Notes under the pieces: model-generated
The model's input: the letters and a program-made list of their open reading frames with translations, nothing else
The model's database searches: none
Told to the model about the DNA's origin: nothing
Translations under genes and position numbers: made by a program
Shown: piece by piece, positions 45,245 to 53,764 of the stretch
Layout of the letters: each line of letters starts with the position of its first letter
Position numbering within the stretch: position 1 is the stretch's first letter
Assembly: GCF_003610555.1 (NCBI RefSeq)
Contig: NZ_RAPQ01000012.1
Location: 62,001-126,000, forward strand
From: Marinifilum flexuosum
GTDB lineage: Bacteria > Bacteroidota > Bacteroidia > Bacteroidales > Marinifilaceae
Direction: 5' to 3'
Length of the DNA: 64,000 nt

Positions 45245-46672
45245 ATGAATCATATCGGTAAAATTATTCTCTCATTATTGTTTTTGCTCATCAGCTTTGC
45301 TCCTAAAGCTCAAAACACTCCTGATTCTATAGTTGAATCGACAAAAAAACTAGTGTATAAATTTGACATTAAAAGAGAAATTGGTCCAGCTGCCTGGCGC
45401 CAAACAAAAGATGCCTTTGAGGAAGCTGATGAATTAAATGCTGATTTGATTTTAATTCACATGAACACATACGGAGGTATGGTAATTCATGCAGATTCCA
45501 TCCGCACTGCTATTTTGAATAGCAAAAAGCCTGTTTATGTATTTATCGATAACAATGCAGCTTCGGCAGGAGCATTAATTTCCATTGCTTGCGATAGCAT
45601 TTACATGAGAACTGGCGCCAATATTGGTGCTGCAACGGTTGTAAACCAGACCGGAGAGGCAATGCCTGATAAATATCAATCCTACATGAGATCTACAATG
45701 CGAGCAACGGCAGAATCTCATGGAAAGGATACTCTTGTTCAAGCTGGAGATACCATTTATAAATGGAAACGAGATCCTCTAATTGCAGAGGCCATGGTGG
45801 ATCCAAGAACTTATATTGAAAATGTGATTGATACTGGAAAAGTACTCACCTTTACTCCTGATGAAGCCATTAAAAATGGATATTGTGAAGGCATAGCCAA
45901 CAATGTTTCTGAAGTTTTAAAAAAAGCCGGAGTGAAAGAGTATACCATAAAATCCTACGAGCCATCTGGTATAGAAAAAGTGGTTGATTTCATGATAAAT
46001 CCTGTATTGCAAGGAATTCTAATCATGATTATTATAGGAGGAATATATTTTGAATTGCAAACTCCTGGAATCGGATTCCCAATTCTAGCTTCTGCAATTG
46101 CAGCAGTATTGTACTTCTCTCCTCTTTACCTGGAAGGAATGGCTGAAAACTGGGAGATTATTCTTTTTGGAGCCGGAGTGGTTCTGCTCGCCGTGGAGAT
46201 ATTTGTAATTCCAGGTTTTGGAGTTGCAGGAGTTTCAGGGATCATATTCATCATTACAGGCTTGACTTTAAGTTTGGTCGATAATGTAGCTTTCGAATTT
46301 GAGCCTCGACATATCAAAACCATTGTAGCTTCCTTACTTTTGGTAATTTTTTCAATGCTGGTAGCCATAGTGGGATCTATATACATGAGTAAAAAACTAT
46401 TTTCCTCCAATTCATTCCTTGGACATTTGGCTCTAAGTACTGTTGAAAATGCGGAAGAAGGTTACGTTGGCGTTGACATGAGTGCAAAAAACATGGTTGG
46501 AAAAATTGGAGTAGCCATTAGTGTGCTGCGTCCATCTGGAAAAGTAATTATCGACAACCAGATATATGATGCCAAATCGGAAGATGGTTTTATCGATAAA
46601 GAGACAGAAGTGGAAGTAATTCGATTTGAAACAGGTCAGGTTTATGTGATAAAAAAAGAAAGTGATGAGTAA
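45245..46672 (+). CDS. NfeD family protein, long form with ClpP-class protease domain
   Basis: A 475-aa protein with a signal peptide (to about residue 22, APKAQ), a periplasmic ClpP/SppA-class serine protease domain (about 30-230; HMNTYGGMVIHADSI, and NNAASAGALISIACDSI with the nucleophile Ser), four membrane segments (about 255-395) and a C-terminal OB-fold NfeD domain (about 400-475). Long NfeD proteins work with stomatin-type partners in membrane quality control. No stomatin gene is adjacent here. The next gene overlaps it by eight bases, so the two are translationally coupled. Confidence 0.9.
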   Translation: MNHIGKIILSLLFLLISFAPKAQNTPDSIVESTKKLVYKFDIKREIGPAAWRQTKDAFEEADELNADLILIHMNTYGGMVIHADSIRTAILNSKKPVYVFIDNNAASAGALISIACDSIYMRTGANIGAATVVNQTGEAMPDKYQSYMRSTMRATAESHGKDTLVQAGDTIYKWKRDPLIAEAMVDPRTYIENVIDTGKVLTFTPDEAIKNGYCEGIANNVSEVLKKAGVKEYTIKSYEPSGIEKVVDFMINPVLQGILIMIIIGGIYFELQTPGIGFPILASAIAAVLYFSPLYLEGMAENWEIILFGAGVVLLAVEIFVIPGFGVAGVSGIIFIITGLTLSLVDNVAFEFEPRHIKTIVASLLLVIFSMLVAIVGSIYMSKKLFSSNSFLGHLALSTVENAEEGYVGVDMSAKNMVGKIGVAISVLRPSGKVIIDNQIYDAKSEDGFIDKETEVEVIRFETGQVYVIKKESDE

Positions 46673-47090
46673 AATCAAGATTCGAGAATATGAGACTCAT
46701 GATTTTGCAGCTGTTCTCGGTTTATGGGAATTAACTGGTTTAGCTGACGAAAAACGTGCTGATTCAGCACTTACTATTGAAAAGAGCCTGCAGTTTGGAG
46801 GTAAATTTTGGATTCTTGAAGATTTAACCAGTGACGAATGCATCGGAACCATTTGGCTTACCAATGATTCCCGAAGGTTGTATCTCCATCATTTAGGTGT
46901 TCATCCAAACTATCAGCAAAAAGGATATGGTAGATTATTGAGCGAAAAAGCATTACAATTTGCCAAGAAAGCGAATATGCAAATAAAGCTTGAGGTACAT
47001 GAGGAGAACAAGTATGCAATAAAACTTTATCAAAAGCTCGGATTTAAATACCTGGACAAATACGATGTAATGATCAAACGTAAACACTAA
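46665..47090 (+). CDS. GNAT-family N-acetyltransferase
   Basis: A 141-aa acetyl-CoA-dependent acetyltransferase. The GNAT fold is shown by LYLHHLGVHPNYQQKGYGRLLSEKALQFAKK (motif A with the acetyl-CoA loop Q-x-x-G-x-G) and by ENKYAIKLYQKLGFKYLDKY (motif B). The start ATG lies inside the NfeD gene end (eight-base overlap). The substrate is unknown. Confidence 0.88.
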   Translation: MSKIKIREYETHDFAAVLGLWELTGLADEKRADSALTIEKSLQFGGKFWILEDLTSDECIGTIWLTNDSRRLYLHHLGVHPNYQQKGYGRLLSEKALQFAKKANMQIKLEVHEENKYAIKLYQKLGFKYLDKYDVMIKRKH

Positions 47091-47099
47091 AATCGATAA

Positions 47100-47807
47100 A
47101 TGGATTATATCAATCAACTCATATCAACTACAGAAATAACAACCGAAACCATATTTTGGAGATTATTATTTAGTTTTTTCATTGGTGCCATTATTGGCTT
47201 AGAGCGTGAGGCACATAGACAACCTGCTGGATTGCGTACCCACATCTTAATATGCATGGGCGCCACGTTAATCATGCTTCTTTCGATTTTTGTTCCACAA
47301 ACTTTTCAAAATTTCCAAAATGGTGATCCTGGCAGAATTGCTGCTCAAGTAGTTTCAGGTATTGGTTTCTTGGGAGCTGGAGCAATTATGAAGTTTGGTG
47401 TTAATGTAAAAGGATTAACCACCGCAGCTTCCATATGGGTTATTGCAGCTCTTGGTTTAGCCATTGGTGCAGGCATGTATATTGGTGTATTAATAGGAAC
47501 AGCTATTTTATTGGTTGCACTGATGGCAATGGATGTAATTGAAAAGAAATTATTTCCTGGAAAATATATCAAACGACTTCACATTCATATAAAAAACAAA
47601 GAAGTTTCTCCTGATGAATTTAAGGGTATATTGAAAAATCATAAAGTAGCAATTCGAACCATTGATGTGGAACAGCATTACGATGAAAATAAAATTAGTT
47701 ACTACCTAACTGTTCAAATATCAGAAAGAGTTAAACTAAATGAACTAACTGCCGAATTGGGTAGTATTCCAGGAATAAAAAGAGTAAAATTGCAACAAAT
47801 TCTATAA
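47100..47807 (+). CDS. MgtC/SapB family membrane protein
   Basis: A 235-aa protein with five membrane segments in residues about 20-155 and a C-terminal ACT-like cytoplasmic domain. The family motifs GAIIGLEREAHRQPAGLRTHILICMGA and GIGFLGAGAIMK are intact. MgtC-type proteins inhibit F-type ATP synthase or help Mg2+ and intracellular-stress survival in pathogens; in free-living bacteria the role is vague. It begins nine bases after the acetyltransferase stop in the same run. Confidence 0.88.
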   Translation: MDYINQLISTTEITTETIFWRLLFSFFIGAIIGLEREAHRQPAGLRTHILICMGATLIMLLSIFVPQTFQNFQNGDPGRIAAQVVSGIGFLGAGAIMKFGVNVKGLTTAASIWVIAALGLAIGAGMYIGVLIGTAILLVALMAMDVIEKKLFPGKYIKRLHIHIKNKEVSPDEFKGILKNHKVAIRTIDVEQHYDENKISYYLTVQISERVKLNELTAELGSIPGIKRVKLQQIL

Positions 47808-47849
47808 GCATCAGCTTGTATCACCGATACCTTATAAACTACTTGTTTT

Positions 47850-48716
47850 ATGAAGCTATTAACAGCCGAAGGTCTTCTTAATTTTAAGAATCTTGAAAAA
47901 ATCACAAAGAAGCCTAAGTTATTTGCCAAAGATGATGGGAATTTTTGGCAAGATCCATATATATCAGAACATCTTCTATACGCTCATCTTGATGATGATT
48001 CAGATCAAGGATCAAGAAAATACGAAAATATTATTCAAGCTGTTAACTGGCTTTGTTCCTATATGAAATTGCCTGAAGACAGCAAATACCTTGATCTTGG
48101 TTGTGGACCTGGCTTATACAGCGAAAATTTCTTTGGACAAGGATTTGATGTAACAGGAATCGACTTTTCTGAAAACTCTATCAATTACGCAAAAGAGCAA
48201 GCGGCAGAATTTGGCTACCCAATTCAATACTTGTGTAAGGACTATCTGGATATTGATTATGAGAATGAATTCGATGTTGTTAGTTTAATTTACGGAGATT
48301 TGTGTGTGTTATCACACCAAGATCGCGACAAACTTCTTAAAAAAGTTTATAAAGCACTTAAACCTGGTGGATTCCTAATATTCGATGTGTTTACCAAATA
48401 CTATTTTGAAACAAGAGAACCTGATCAATCGTGGTACATTAGCGAAGAAGACGGTTTTTGGAGCGAAAAAGAACACCTGCTTCTTCAATCGCATTACAAA
48501 TACAAGAAAGAAAAAATTCGTCTCGATAAATACACCTTAATTTTCAATGATGGTGAAATGAGAACTCATCACATTTGGAAGCATTATTTTTCGGTAAAAA
48601 GAGCAATTGCAATGGCCGAGGAGCTCGGATTTACAGTTAAGGATTACTGGGCAAATTTAAGAGGAAAACCATATGAAGATGGCAGTCCTTGGATTGGGAT
48701 GATTGTACAGAAGTAA
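47850..48716 (+). CDS. Class I SAM-dependent methyltransferase
   Basis: A 288-aa protein. Residues about 70-185 are a Rossmann methyltransferase with motif I YLDLGCGPGLYSENF, DVTGIDFSENSINYAKE for the ribose-binding acidic residue, and a motif IV-like DVVSLIYGDLC. The first 65 residues and the last 80 are probably substrate-binding parts. The substrate, small molecule or otherwise, cannot be named. It is the last gene of the rightward run and is followed by a shared terminator. Confidence 0.85.
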   Translation: MKLLTAEGLLNFKNLEKITKKPKLFAKDDGNFWQDPYISEHLLYAHLDDDSDQGSRKYENIIQAVNWLCSYMKLPEDSKYLDLGCGPGLYSENFFGQGFDVTGIDFSENSINYAKEQAAEFGYPIQYLCKDYLDIDYENEFDVVSLIYGDLCVLSHQDRDKLLKKVYKALKPGGFLIFDVFTKYYFETREPDQSWYISEEDGFWSEKEHLLLQSHYKYKKEKIRLDKYTLIFNDGEMRTHHIWKHYFSVKRAIAMAEELGFTVKDYWANLRGKPYEDGSPWIGMIVQK

Positions 48717-48790
48717 GCTAAAAAGCTTCTTATAATAGCGTGGAAAAATTCCTTTTCTCTTCTATAAGCTTGATTCTAAACACAAAATAA

Positions 48791-48820
48791 AAACCCGAAA
48801 AATATAATTTCTCGGGTTTC
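48791..48820. terminator. Bidirectional terminator between convergent genes
   Basis: AAACCCGA...TCGGGTTT forms an eight-bp stem with AT-rich flanks on both sides, between the methyltransferase and the acyl-CoA synthetase. Confidence 0.7.
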
Positions 48821-48842
48821 TATTAACAGTTAAACTGTCGAT

Positions 48843-50639
48843 TTATTCCTTATACATCTTTTCGATAAGATGCTTGTATTTTTCCTGAATTACTTTTCTT
48901 TTCAATTTAAGAGTAGAAGTAATCTCTCCCGCTTCAATGGTAAATTCTTTAGGAAGAAGCGTAAATTTCTTCACCTTCTCAAATCTTGAGAGTTCCTTTT
49001 GTAATTCTTCGATCCTCTTTTCAAAAAACTCAATAATTTGAGAATTTGCTAACAACTCTTCAATTGAATCGAAAACAATATTTTGCTGAATTGCATATGC
49101 CTGTAACGGACCAAATGCAGGAACTGCAAGTGCAGTCACATAATTTCTACAATCTCCGATTACGGCAATTTGTTCAATAAACTGATCGTTAACCAATGTC
49201 GTTTCAATCTTTTGTGGAGCAACATATTTTCCACCAGAAGTCTTCATCAGGTCTTTAATTCGATCGGTAATCACCAAACAACCATTTTCATCAATTCTAC
49301 CAGCATCACCTGTACAAAACCAGCCATCTTTCATTACTTCGGCTGTAGCTTCTGGCTTTTTGTAATAACCACGCATCACACCAGGGCCTTTCACCATAAT
49401 CTCATCATTTTCACCGATTTTAATTTCAGTTCCAATAATGGTATTACCCGCAGTTCCAAAATCGATATTCTTATCGCCATACAAACTAACGGTAGCCATG
49501 GTTTCTGTCAATCCATAACCAACTTTCACATTGACCCCCAAAGAATGGAAAAACTCCAATATTTCTCTGGAAACAGGTGCTCCACCACAAGGTGTAAAGT
49601 TGATTCTACCTCCCATAATTCCACGAAGTTTACTCAGAACCAATTTATCAGCTATTCTATGCTTAAGCTTCAATCCCAATGGAACTTTCTTCTCAAACAT
49701 CTGATATTGATTGTAGTATTTTTCGCCAACTTTTACCGACCAGTTTAACAGTGCTCGTTTGGTTGGCGAAGCTTCTGCGGTTTTATCCTTTATGCCAGAG
49801 TAGATCTTTTCATACAAACGAGGAACCGTACACATTAATGTTGGTCTTACCTCTTTCATTACCTCAGCAATTTGTTTTGGATCACGATTGAAGTATACCT
49901 CTATTCCACGATGGAAACAGAAGAAACACCATCCACGTTCGTAAACATGACTTAATGGTAAGAAACTAAGAGAAATGTCGTTCTCAGACACATTCAACTC
50001 CTTATCGTGAGAAACCAATACACTTGAGATGTTCTTGTGGTCAATCATTACTCCTTTGGGCTCACCAGTAGTTCCTGATGTATAAATCAAGGTAGCCAAA
50101 TCATCAAATTGTCCACTGTAAAAACGTTCATCAAATGATTTTCCTAAGCCTGAGTTTTTCCCCATGATGATAAACTCATCCCAATACATAGATTTATCAT
50201 GATCGGTAAGCTTTGTCTTTTTATCGAAAACAACAACCATCTTCACGTGTGGAACCTCTTTAATCAATTCCATTGTACGATCGTACTGTTCTTGCTCTCC
50301 AACAAAAATAACCTGAACTTCAGAATCTTGAACTATGTATTTTGCTTCGCTTGTAGAGTTTGTAGGATATATTGGAACAGAAATGCCGCGAACACTCATA
50401 ATAGCTAAGTCTGCGGTAATCCATTCAGGCATGTTTTGAGAGAAAATAGCAACAGATTGCTTCTCCTTAACACCCAATTTCATAAGAGCTTTTGATACTT
50501 GTCGAATTTGCAAACCAAATTCATTCCAGCTTACACCTATCCACTTATTGCTCTCTTCATCTTTATAGCGCATTGCAATTCGATCGCCGAATTTTTCAAT
50601 TCTGTCACGAATTAACTTGCCCCAATGTTGATACTCCAT
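48843..50639 (-). CDS. Long-chain fatty acid-CoA ligase (AMP-binding)
   Basis: A 598-aa soluble or peripheral enzyme that activates fatty acids with ATP and CoA. The AMP-binding P-loop YTSGTTGEPKG is at residues 186-196. The later motifs GYGLTETMATV and GWFCTGDAGRIDENGCLVITDRIKDLMKTSGGKYVAP are complete, including the C-terminal catalytic Lys region. It belongs to the FadD15/ACSL-like group (SLSFLPLSHVYERG). It is monocistronic, with 236 bases before the next gene. Confidence 0.93.
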   Translation of the reverse strand: MEYQHWGKLIRDRIEKFGDRIAMRYKDEESNKWIGVSWNEFGLQIRQVSKALMKLGVKEKQSVAIFSQNMPEWITADLAIMSVRGISVPIYPTNSTSEAKYIVQDSEVQVIFVGEQEQYDRTMELIKEVPHVKMVVVFDKKTKLTDHDKSMYWDEFIIMGKNSGLGKSFDERFYSGQFDDLATLIYTSGTTGEPKGVMIDHKNISSVLVSHDKELNVSENDISLSFLPLSHVYERGWCFFCFHRGIEVYFNRDPKQIAEVMKEVRPTLMCTVPRLYEKIYSGIKDKTAEASPTKRALLNWSVKVGEKYYNQYQMFEKKVPLGLKLKHRIADKLVLSKLRGIMGGRINFTPCGGAPVSREILEFFHSLGVNVKVGYGLTETMATVSLYGDKNIDFGTAGNTIIGTEIKIGENDEIMVKGPGVMRGYYKKPEATAEVMKDGWFCTGDAGRIDENGCLVITDRIKDLMKTSGGKYVAPQKIETTLVNDQFIEQIAVIGDCRNYVTALAVPAFGPLQAYAIQQNIVFDSIEELLANSQIIEFFEKRIEELQKELSRFEKVKKFTLLPKEFTIEAGEITSTLKLKRKVIQEKYKHLIEKMYKE

Positions 50640-50806
50640 AAAAGTATTTTAGTTGTAAATCGATACAAATATAATCATGTTTGACCGATTTAAAAGATTT
50701 TCATTGAATTGTAGCGAGTTGTAATCTGTTAACCTTTATCAATTTGCATCATAATACGAACCTCCAATCTCAACAAACAAACTACACTTCAATTCCTTAC
50801 ACAAAA

Positions 50807-50836
50807 AACGATCATCAACATAAGCTAATGATCGTT
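50807..50836 (-). terminator. Terminator of the exonuclease/FAH gene pair
   Basis: On the minus strand AACGATCAT, 12-base loop, ATGATCGTT, then TTTTTT-rich sequence. It is about 40 bases after the stop at 50,876. Confidence 0.75.
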
Positions 50837-50875
50837 AGAAGTATCTTAAATACAGAAATTATACTGTATTGTATC

Positions 50876-51487
50876 TTATCTCACATGAAAATCCAATAGT
50901 TTTTCACCTTCCAAATCTGCAACTAAATGATCTCCAATCTTTACAGGACCAACTCCCTCTGGCGTTCCTGTATAAATCATGTCACCAATTTTTAAGGTAA
51001 AAAACTGTGATAAATATGAAATCAAGTAATCAATTGAGAAAATCATATTTGCTGTATTTCCAACCTGAACCCTCTCTCCATTGATATCCAAATTAAAATT
51101 CAAATTATCAACCGATTTAAACTTGTTTTTAGGAATAAACTTACTAATTGGAGCTGCTCCATCAAAAGCTTTGGCCTTTTCCCAAGGCAATCCCTTTTTC
51201 TTACATTCAGCCTGAATATCACGAGCTGTAAAATCGATACCCAAACCAATTTCCTCATAATAACGATGTGCAAATTCAATAGGAATATTCTTCCCTACTC
51301 TATTAATTTTCACCACCACCTCCAACTCATGGTGAATATCCTTAGAAAAATCAGGATAGTAAAAATCATTATTATTTTTTAACAAAGCAGAATCAGGCAT
51401 AGAGAATACAACTGGTTCCTTTGGTACCGGATTGTTTAATTCCTTTGCGTGATTTACGTAGTTCCTTCCAATGGCTAATATTTTCAT
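50876..51487 (-). CDS. Fumarylacetoacetate hydrolase (FAH) family protein
   Basis: A 203-aa enzyme of the FAH/acylpyruvase fold. It begins ILAIGRNYVNHAKELNN, has the metal ligands in HHELEVVVKI, GLGIDFTARDIQ, and the closing strand TGTPEGVGPVKIGD. Short FAH proteins of this type act as acylpyruvases or oxaloacetate decarboxylases. The exact substrate is unknown. It follows the exonuclease gene by 30 bases on the same strand, probably in one transcript. Confidence 0.9.
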   Translation of the reverse strand: MKILAIGRNYVNHAKELNNPVPKEPVVFSMPDSALLKNNNDFYYPDFSKDIHHELEVVVKINRVGKNIPIEFAHRYYEEIGLGIDFTARDIQAECKKKGLPWEKAKAFDGAAPISKFIPKNKFKSVDNLNFNLDINGERVQVGNTANMIFSIDYLISYLSQFFTLKIGDMIYTGTPEGVGPVKIGDHLVADLEGEKLLDFHVR

Positions 51488-51517
51488 TGCAGTAAATCTG
51501 ATCAGTTATACAATGGA

Positions 51518-52285
51518 TTATTTATTGAATCCACGAAGTTTAATTTCAGTTAGTATTTTCTTCGTATACAAAGGAAAATCGCTATTCATTACCCAACCAT
51601 AATACCCAGGTTGCTGCTCTAAAACTTCCTCAACAGTTTTCCCCTTATTTTTACCAAAATTGAATCTTTCAATTCCTTTTTCATCGATGATAATAAATCC
51701 TGCAAAATCGGCATTCTTATTCTGCGATGAGAATTTCGCCAAAAAGTCGATATCATTTTCCAATGAATCATATTTATCCAATTGCGATTTAAGAACCTCG
51801 TAAGTTGCTTTGGTATCAGCCTCAGCACCATGAGCTCCTTCCAATTCCTTATTGCAATAAAAACGGTAAGCAGCTGTTAAAGTACGTTGCTCCATTTTGT
51901 GAAAAATAGTTTGTACATCAACAAATTTTCTTTTGCGCATATCAAAATCAATATCAGCACGCAAAAACTCCTCTGCCAATAAAGGGAAGTCGAAACGATT
52001 CGAATTGTAGCCTGCCAAATCGCAACCTTCCAAACATTTAGCAATGGTTTTACCCAATTCCTTGAATGTTGGCTCATCTTTAACATCCTCATCTTTAATA
52101 CCGTGAACAGCCGAAGCATGAGCAGGAATATGCATTTCAGGATTAACACGATAAGTTTTTACCTCTTCATCGCCATTGGGATTAACTTTTACGATACATA
52201 TTTCAACAATACGATCTTTTGCAACATTAATACCTGTCGTTTCTAAATCGATAAAGGCAATTGGATTCTTTAAATTAAGATTCAT
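51518..52285 (-). CDS. DEDDh 3'-5' exonuclease (DnaQ/ExoX-like)
   Basis: A 255-aa nuclease. The three Exo motifs are present: FIDLETTGI (Exo I, residues about 11-20), the Exo II region GYNSNRFDFPLL, and HGAEADTKATYEVL with the catalytic His and Asp (Exo III). The C-terminal 70 residues (FNFGKNKGKTVEEVLEQQPGYYGWVMNSDF) form the ExoX-type DNA-binding tail. It may proofread or take part in repair. It lies between dnaN and the FAH gene; the dnaN neighbour is of interest because such exonucleases can bind the clamp, though no clamp-binding motif is claimed. Confidence 0.88.
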   Translation of the reverse strand: MNLNLKNPIAFIDLETTGINVAKDRIVEICIVKVNPNGDEEVKTYRVNPEMHIPAHASAVHGIKDEDVKDEPTFKELGKTIAKCLEGCDLAGYNSNRFDFPLLAEEFLRADIDFDMRKRKFVDVQTIFHKMEQRTLTAAYRFYCNKELEGAHGAEADTKATYEVLKSQLDKYDSLENDIDFLAKFSSQNKNADFAGFIIIDEKGIERFNFGKNKGKTVEEVLEQQPGYYGWVMNSDFPLYTKKILTEIKLRGFNK

Positions 52286-52324
52286 CTATATATTTATTCT
52301 ATTTTATTTAGGATATAAAAATAT

Positions 52325-52359
52325 AAAACCTAACAGAAATATGCTCTCTGTTAGGTTTT
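52325..52359 (-). terminator. Terminator of dnaN
   Basis: AAAACCTAACAGA and TCTGTTAGGTTTT form a 13-bp perfect stem with a nine-base loop between dnaN and the exonuclease gene. T-rich sequence flanks both sides, so it may act in both directions. Confidence 0.8.
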
Positions 52360-52387
52360 TAATATCATTATTTGGAATTAATACTGT

Positions 52388-53518
52388 TTAGGCATTAATC
52401 ATCATTGGCATTAACAACATCAATACATCTTCGTCGGCATTTTCGTTATCGTATGGCAAGAAAATACCTGCTCTTGTTGGATCAGATAATTCAACCATTA
52501 CATTCGATGATGAAATGTTTGAAAGGATTTCCAATAAAAATACTGATTTAAATCCAATTTCCAGTTCTTGTCCTTCATATTGACAAAGCAATCTTTCTCT
52601 TGCCGAGATTGAAAAGTCGATATCCTGAGCAGAAACTACCAATTCATTTGCTCTCAATTCGAACTTAATTAAGTTACTTGCAGGATTCGAGAATACAGAA
52701 ACACGTTTTAATGTGTTATACAATTCTACTCTATCAATGGTAAGAACATTAGGATTGTTCTTTGGAATTACCGAATTGTAACTTGGATAATTTCCTTCAA
52801 CCAAACGACAAATCAACTTGTAATTCGATAGCGTGAAGAATGCATTCTTATCATCGAATTCCACTTTAACAGGATTTTCTTCTTTTGGCAAGATATTGCG
52901 TAATAAAGAAGCTGGTTTTTTAGGCAAAATGAATGACGACTCCACATCAGATCTTCCATCTAAACGCTTATAACGAACCAACTTATGAGCATCTGAGGCT
53001 ACAAAAGTTAAATCATTGTTACCCAACTCAACAAAAATACCATTCATAACCGGACGAAGTTCATCATCAGCAGTTGCGAATAAAGTTTTGTTTACACCCG
53101 TTAATAGAACATCACTCTCAACGGTAATATTCACCAAACTGTTCTCCTCTTTTTCAGGAAGTTTTGGAAAATCTTCACCATTCTGTCCAACGATACTAAA
53201 CACACCATTTTCTGATGTAATTTTTACAGCCAAAGAAGTGCTGTCTATATCGAAAGTTAAAGGTTGTTCTGGAAATTCTTTTAAAGTATCAGTCAAAATT
53301 TTAGCAGGAAAAGCAATCACCCCTTCACCTTCTGAAGTTTCAAGAGGAATAGTGGTAATTAAAGTAGATTCCAAATCAGATGCAGTTGCTATCAATTCAC
53401 CATCTTTAAGCTCAAAAAGGAAGTTATCCAAAATTGGTAAAGTGTTTTTACTACTGATAACTCTACTGATGGCCTGTAAGTGACTTAACAATTCTGTACT
53501 TGATACTACAAATTTCAT
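52388..53518 (-). CDS. dnaN: DNA polymerase III sliding clamp (beta subunit)
   Basis: A 376-aa protein made of three similar domains that forms the ring clamp for the replicative polymerase. N-terminus KFVVSSTELLSHLQAISRVISSKNTLPILDNFLFEL and C-terminus LMPMMINA are typical of the family in Bacteroidota. I take the second Met (53,518) as start; 53,524 is equally in frame. In this phylum dnaN often stands apart from dnaA, as here. Upstream is a promoter-like sequence and a long AT-rich hairpin from the gldG side. Confidence 0.95.
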   Translation of the reverse strand: MKFVVSSTELLSHLQAISRVISSKNTLPILDNFLFELKDGELIATASDLESTLITTIPLETSEGEGVIAFPAKILTDTLKEFPEQPLTFDIDSTSLAVKITSENGVFSIVGQNGEDFPKLPEKEENSLVNITVESDVLLTGVNKTLFATADDELRPVMNGIFVELGNNDLTFVASDAHKLVRYKRLDGRSDVESSFILPKKPASLLRNILPKEENPVKVEFDDKNAFFTLSNYKLICRLVEGNYPSYNSVIPKNNPNVLTIDRVELYNTLKRVSVFSNPASNLIKFELRANELVVSAQDIDFSISARERLLCQYEGQELEIGFKSVFLLEILSNISSSNVMVELSDPTRAGIFLPYDNENADEDVLMLLMPMMINA

Positions 53519-53618
53519 TTGCATAATATTTAAAAGTTAACCTAAAATTCTATATTTCAACGCTTAAACAAGTTCAAAAACGAAACTTATTTTAGCACAG
53601 TATTAAGTGGTGAATATA

Positions 53619-53649
53619 CAAATTTATTAAGGATTGACGATATCCTAAA
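53619..53649 (-). promoter_or_regulatory. Possible dnaN promoter
   Basis: On the minus strand TTTA (plus 53,646-53,649), 19 bases, then TAAATTTG (plus 53,619-53,626), a match to TAnnTTTG. It would start transcription about 90 bases before dnaN. Confidence 0.4.
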
Positions 53650-53667
53650 GACAAAAAAGATTTGCCT

Positions 53668-53701
53668 CTTTTTAAATAAAATCAAAATTTTATTTAAAAA
53701 G
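53668..53701 (-). terminator. AT-rich hairpin after gldG
   Basis: CTTTTTAAATAAAAT-CAAA-ATTTTATTTAAAAAG is a perfect 15-bp stem, about 65 bases after the gldG stop. Its stem is nearly all A/T, so its strength as a terminator is moderate. Confidence 0.55.
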
Positions 53702-53764
53702 CAGAGATTACCAATAATGTTAAGATACAAAGTTATTTTAAAATCATAAATATCTCTCTCATAT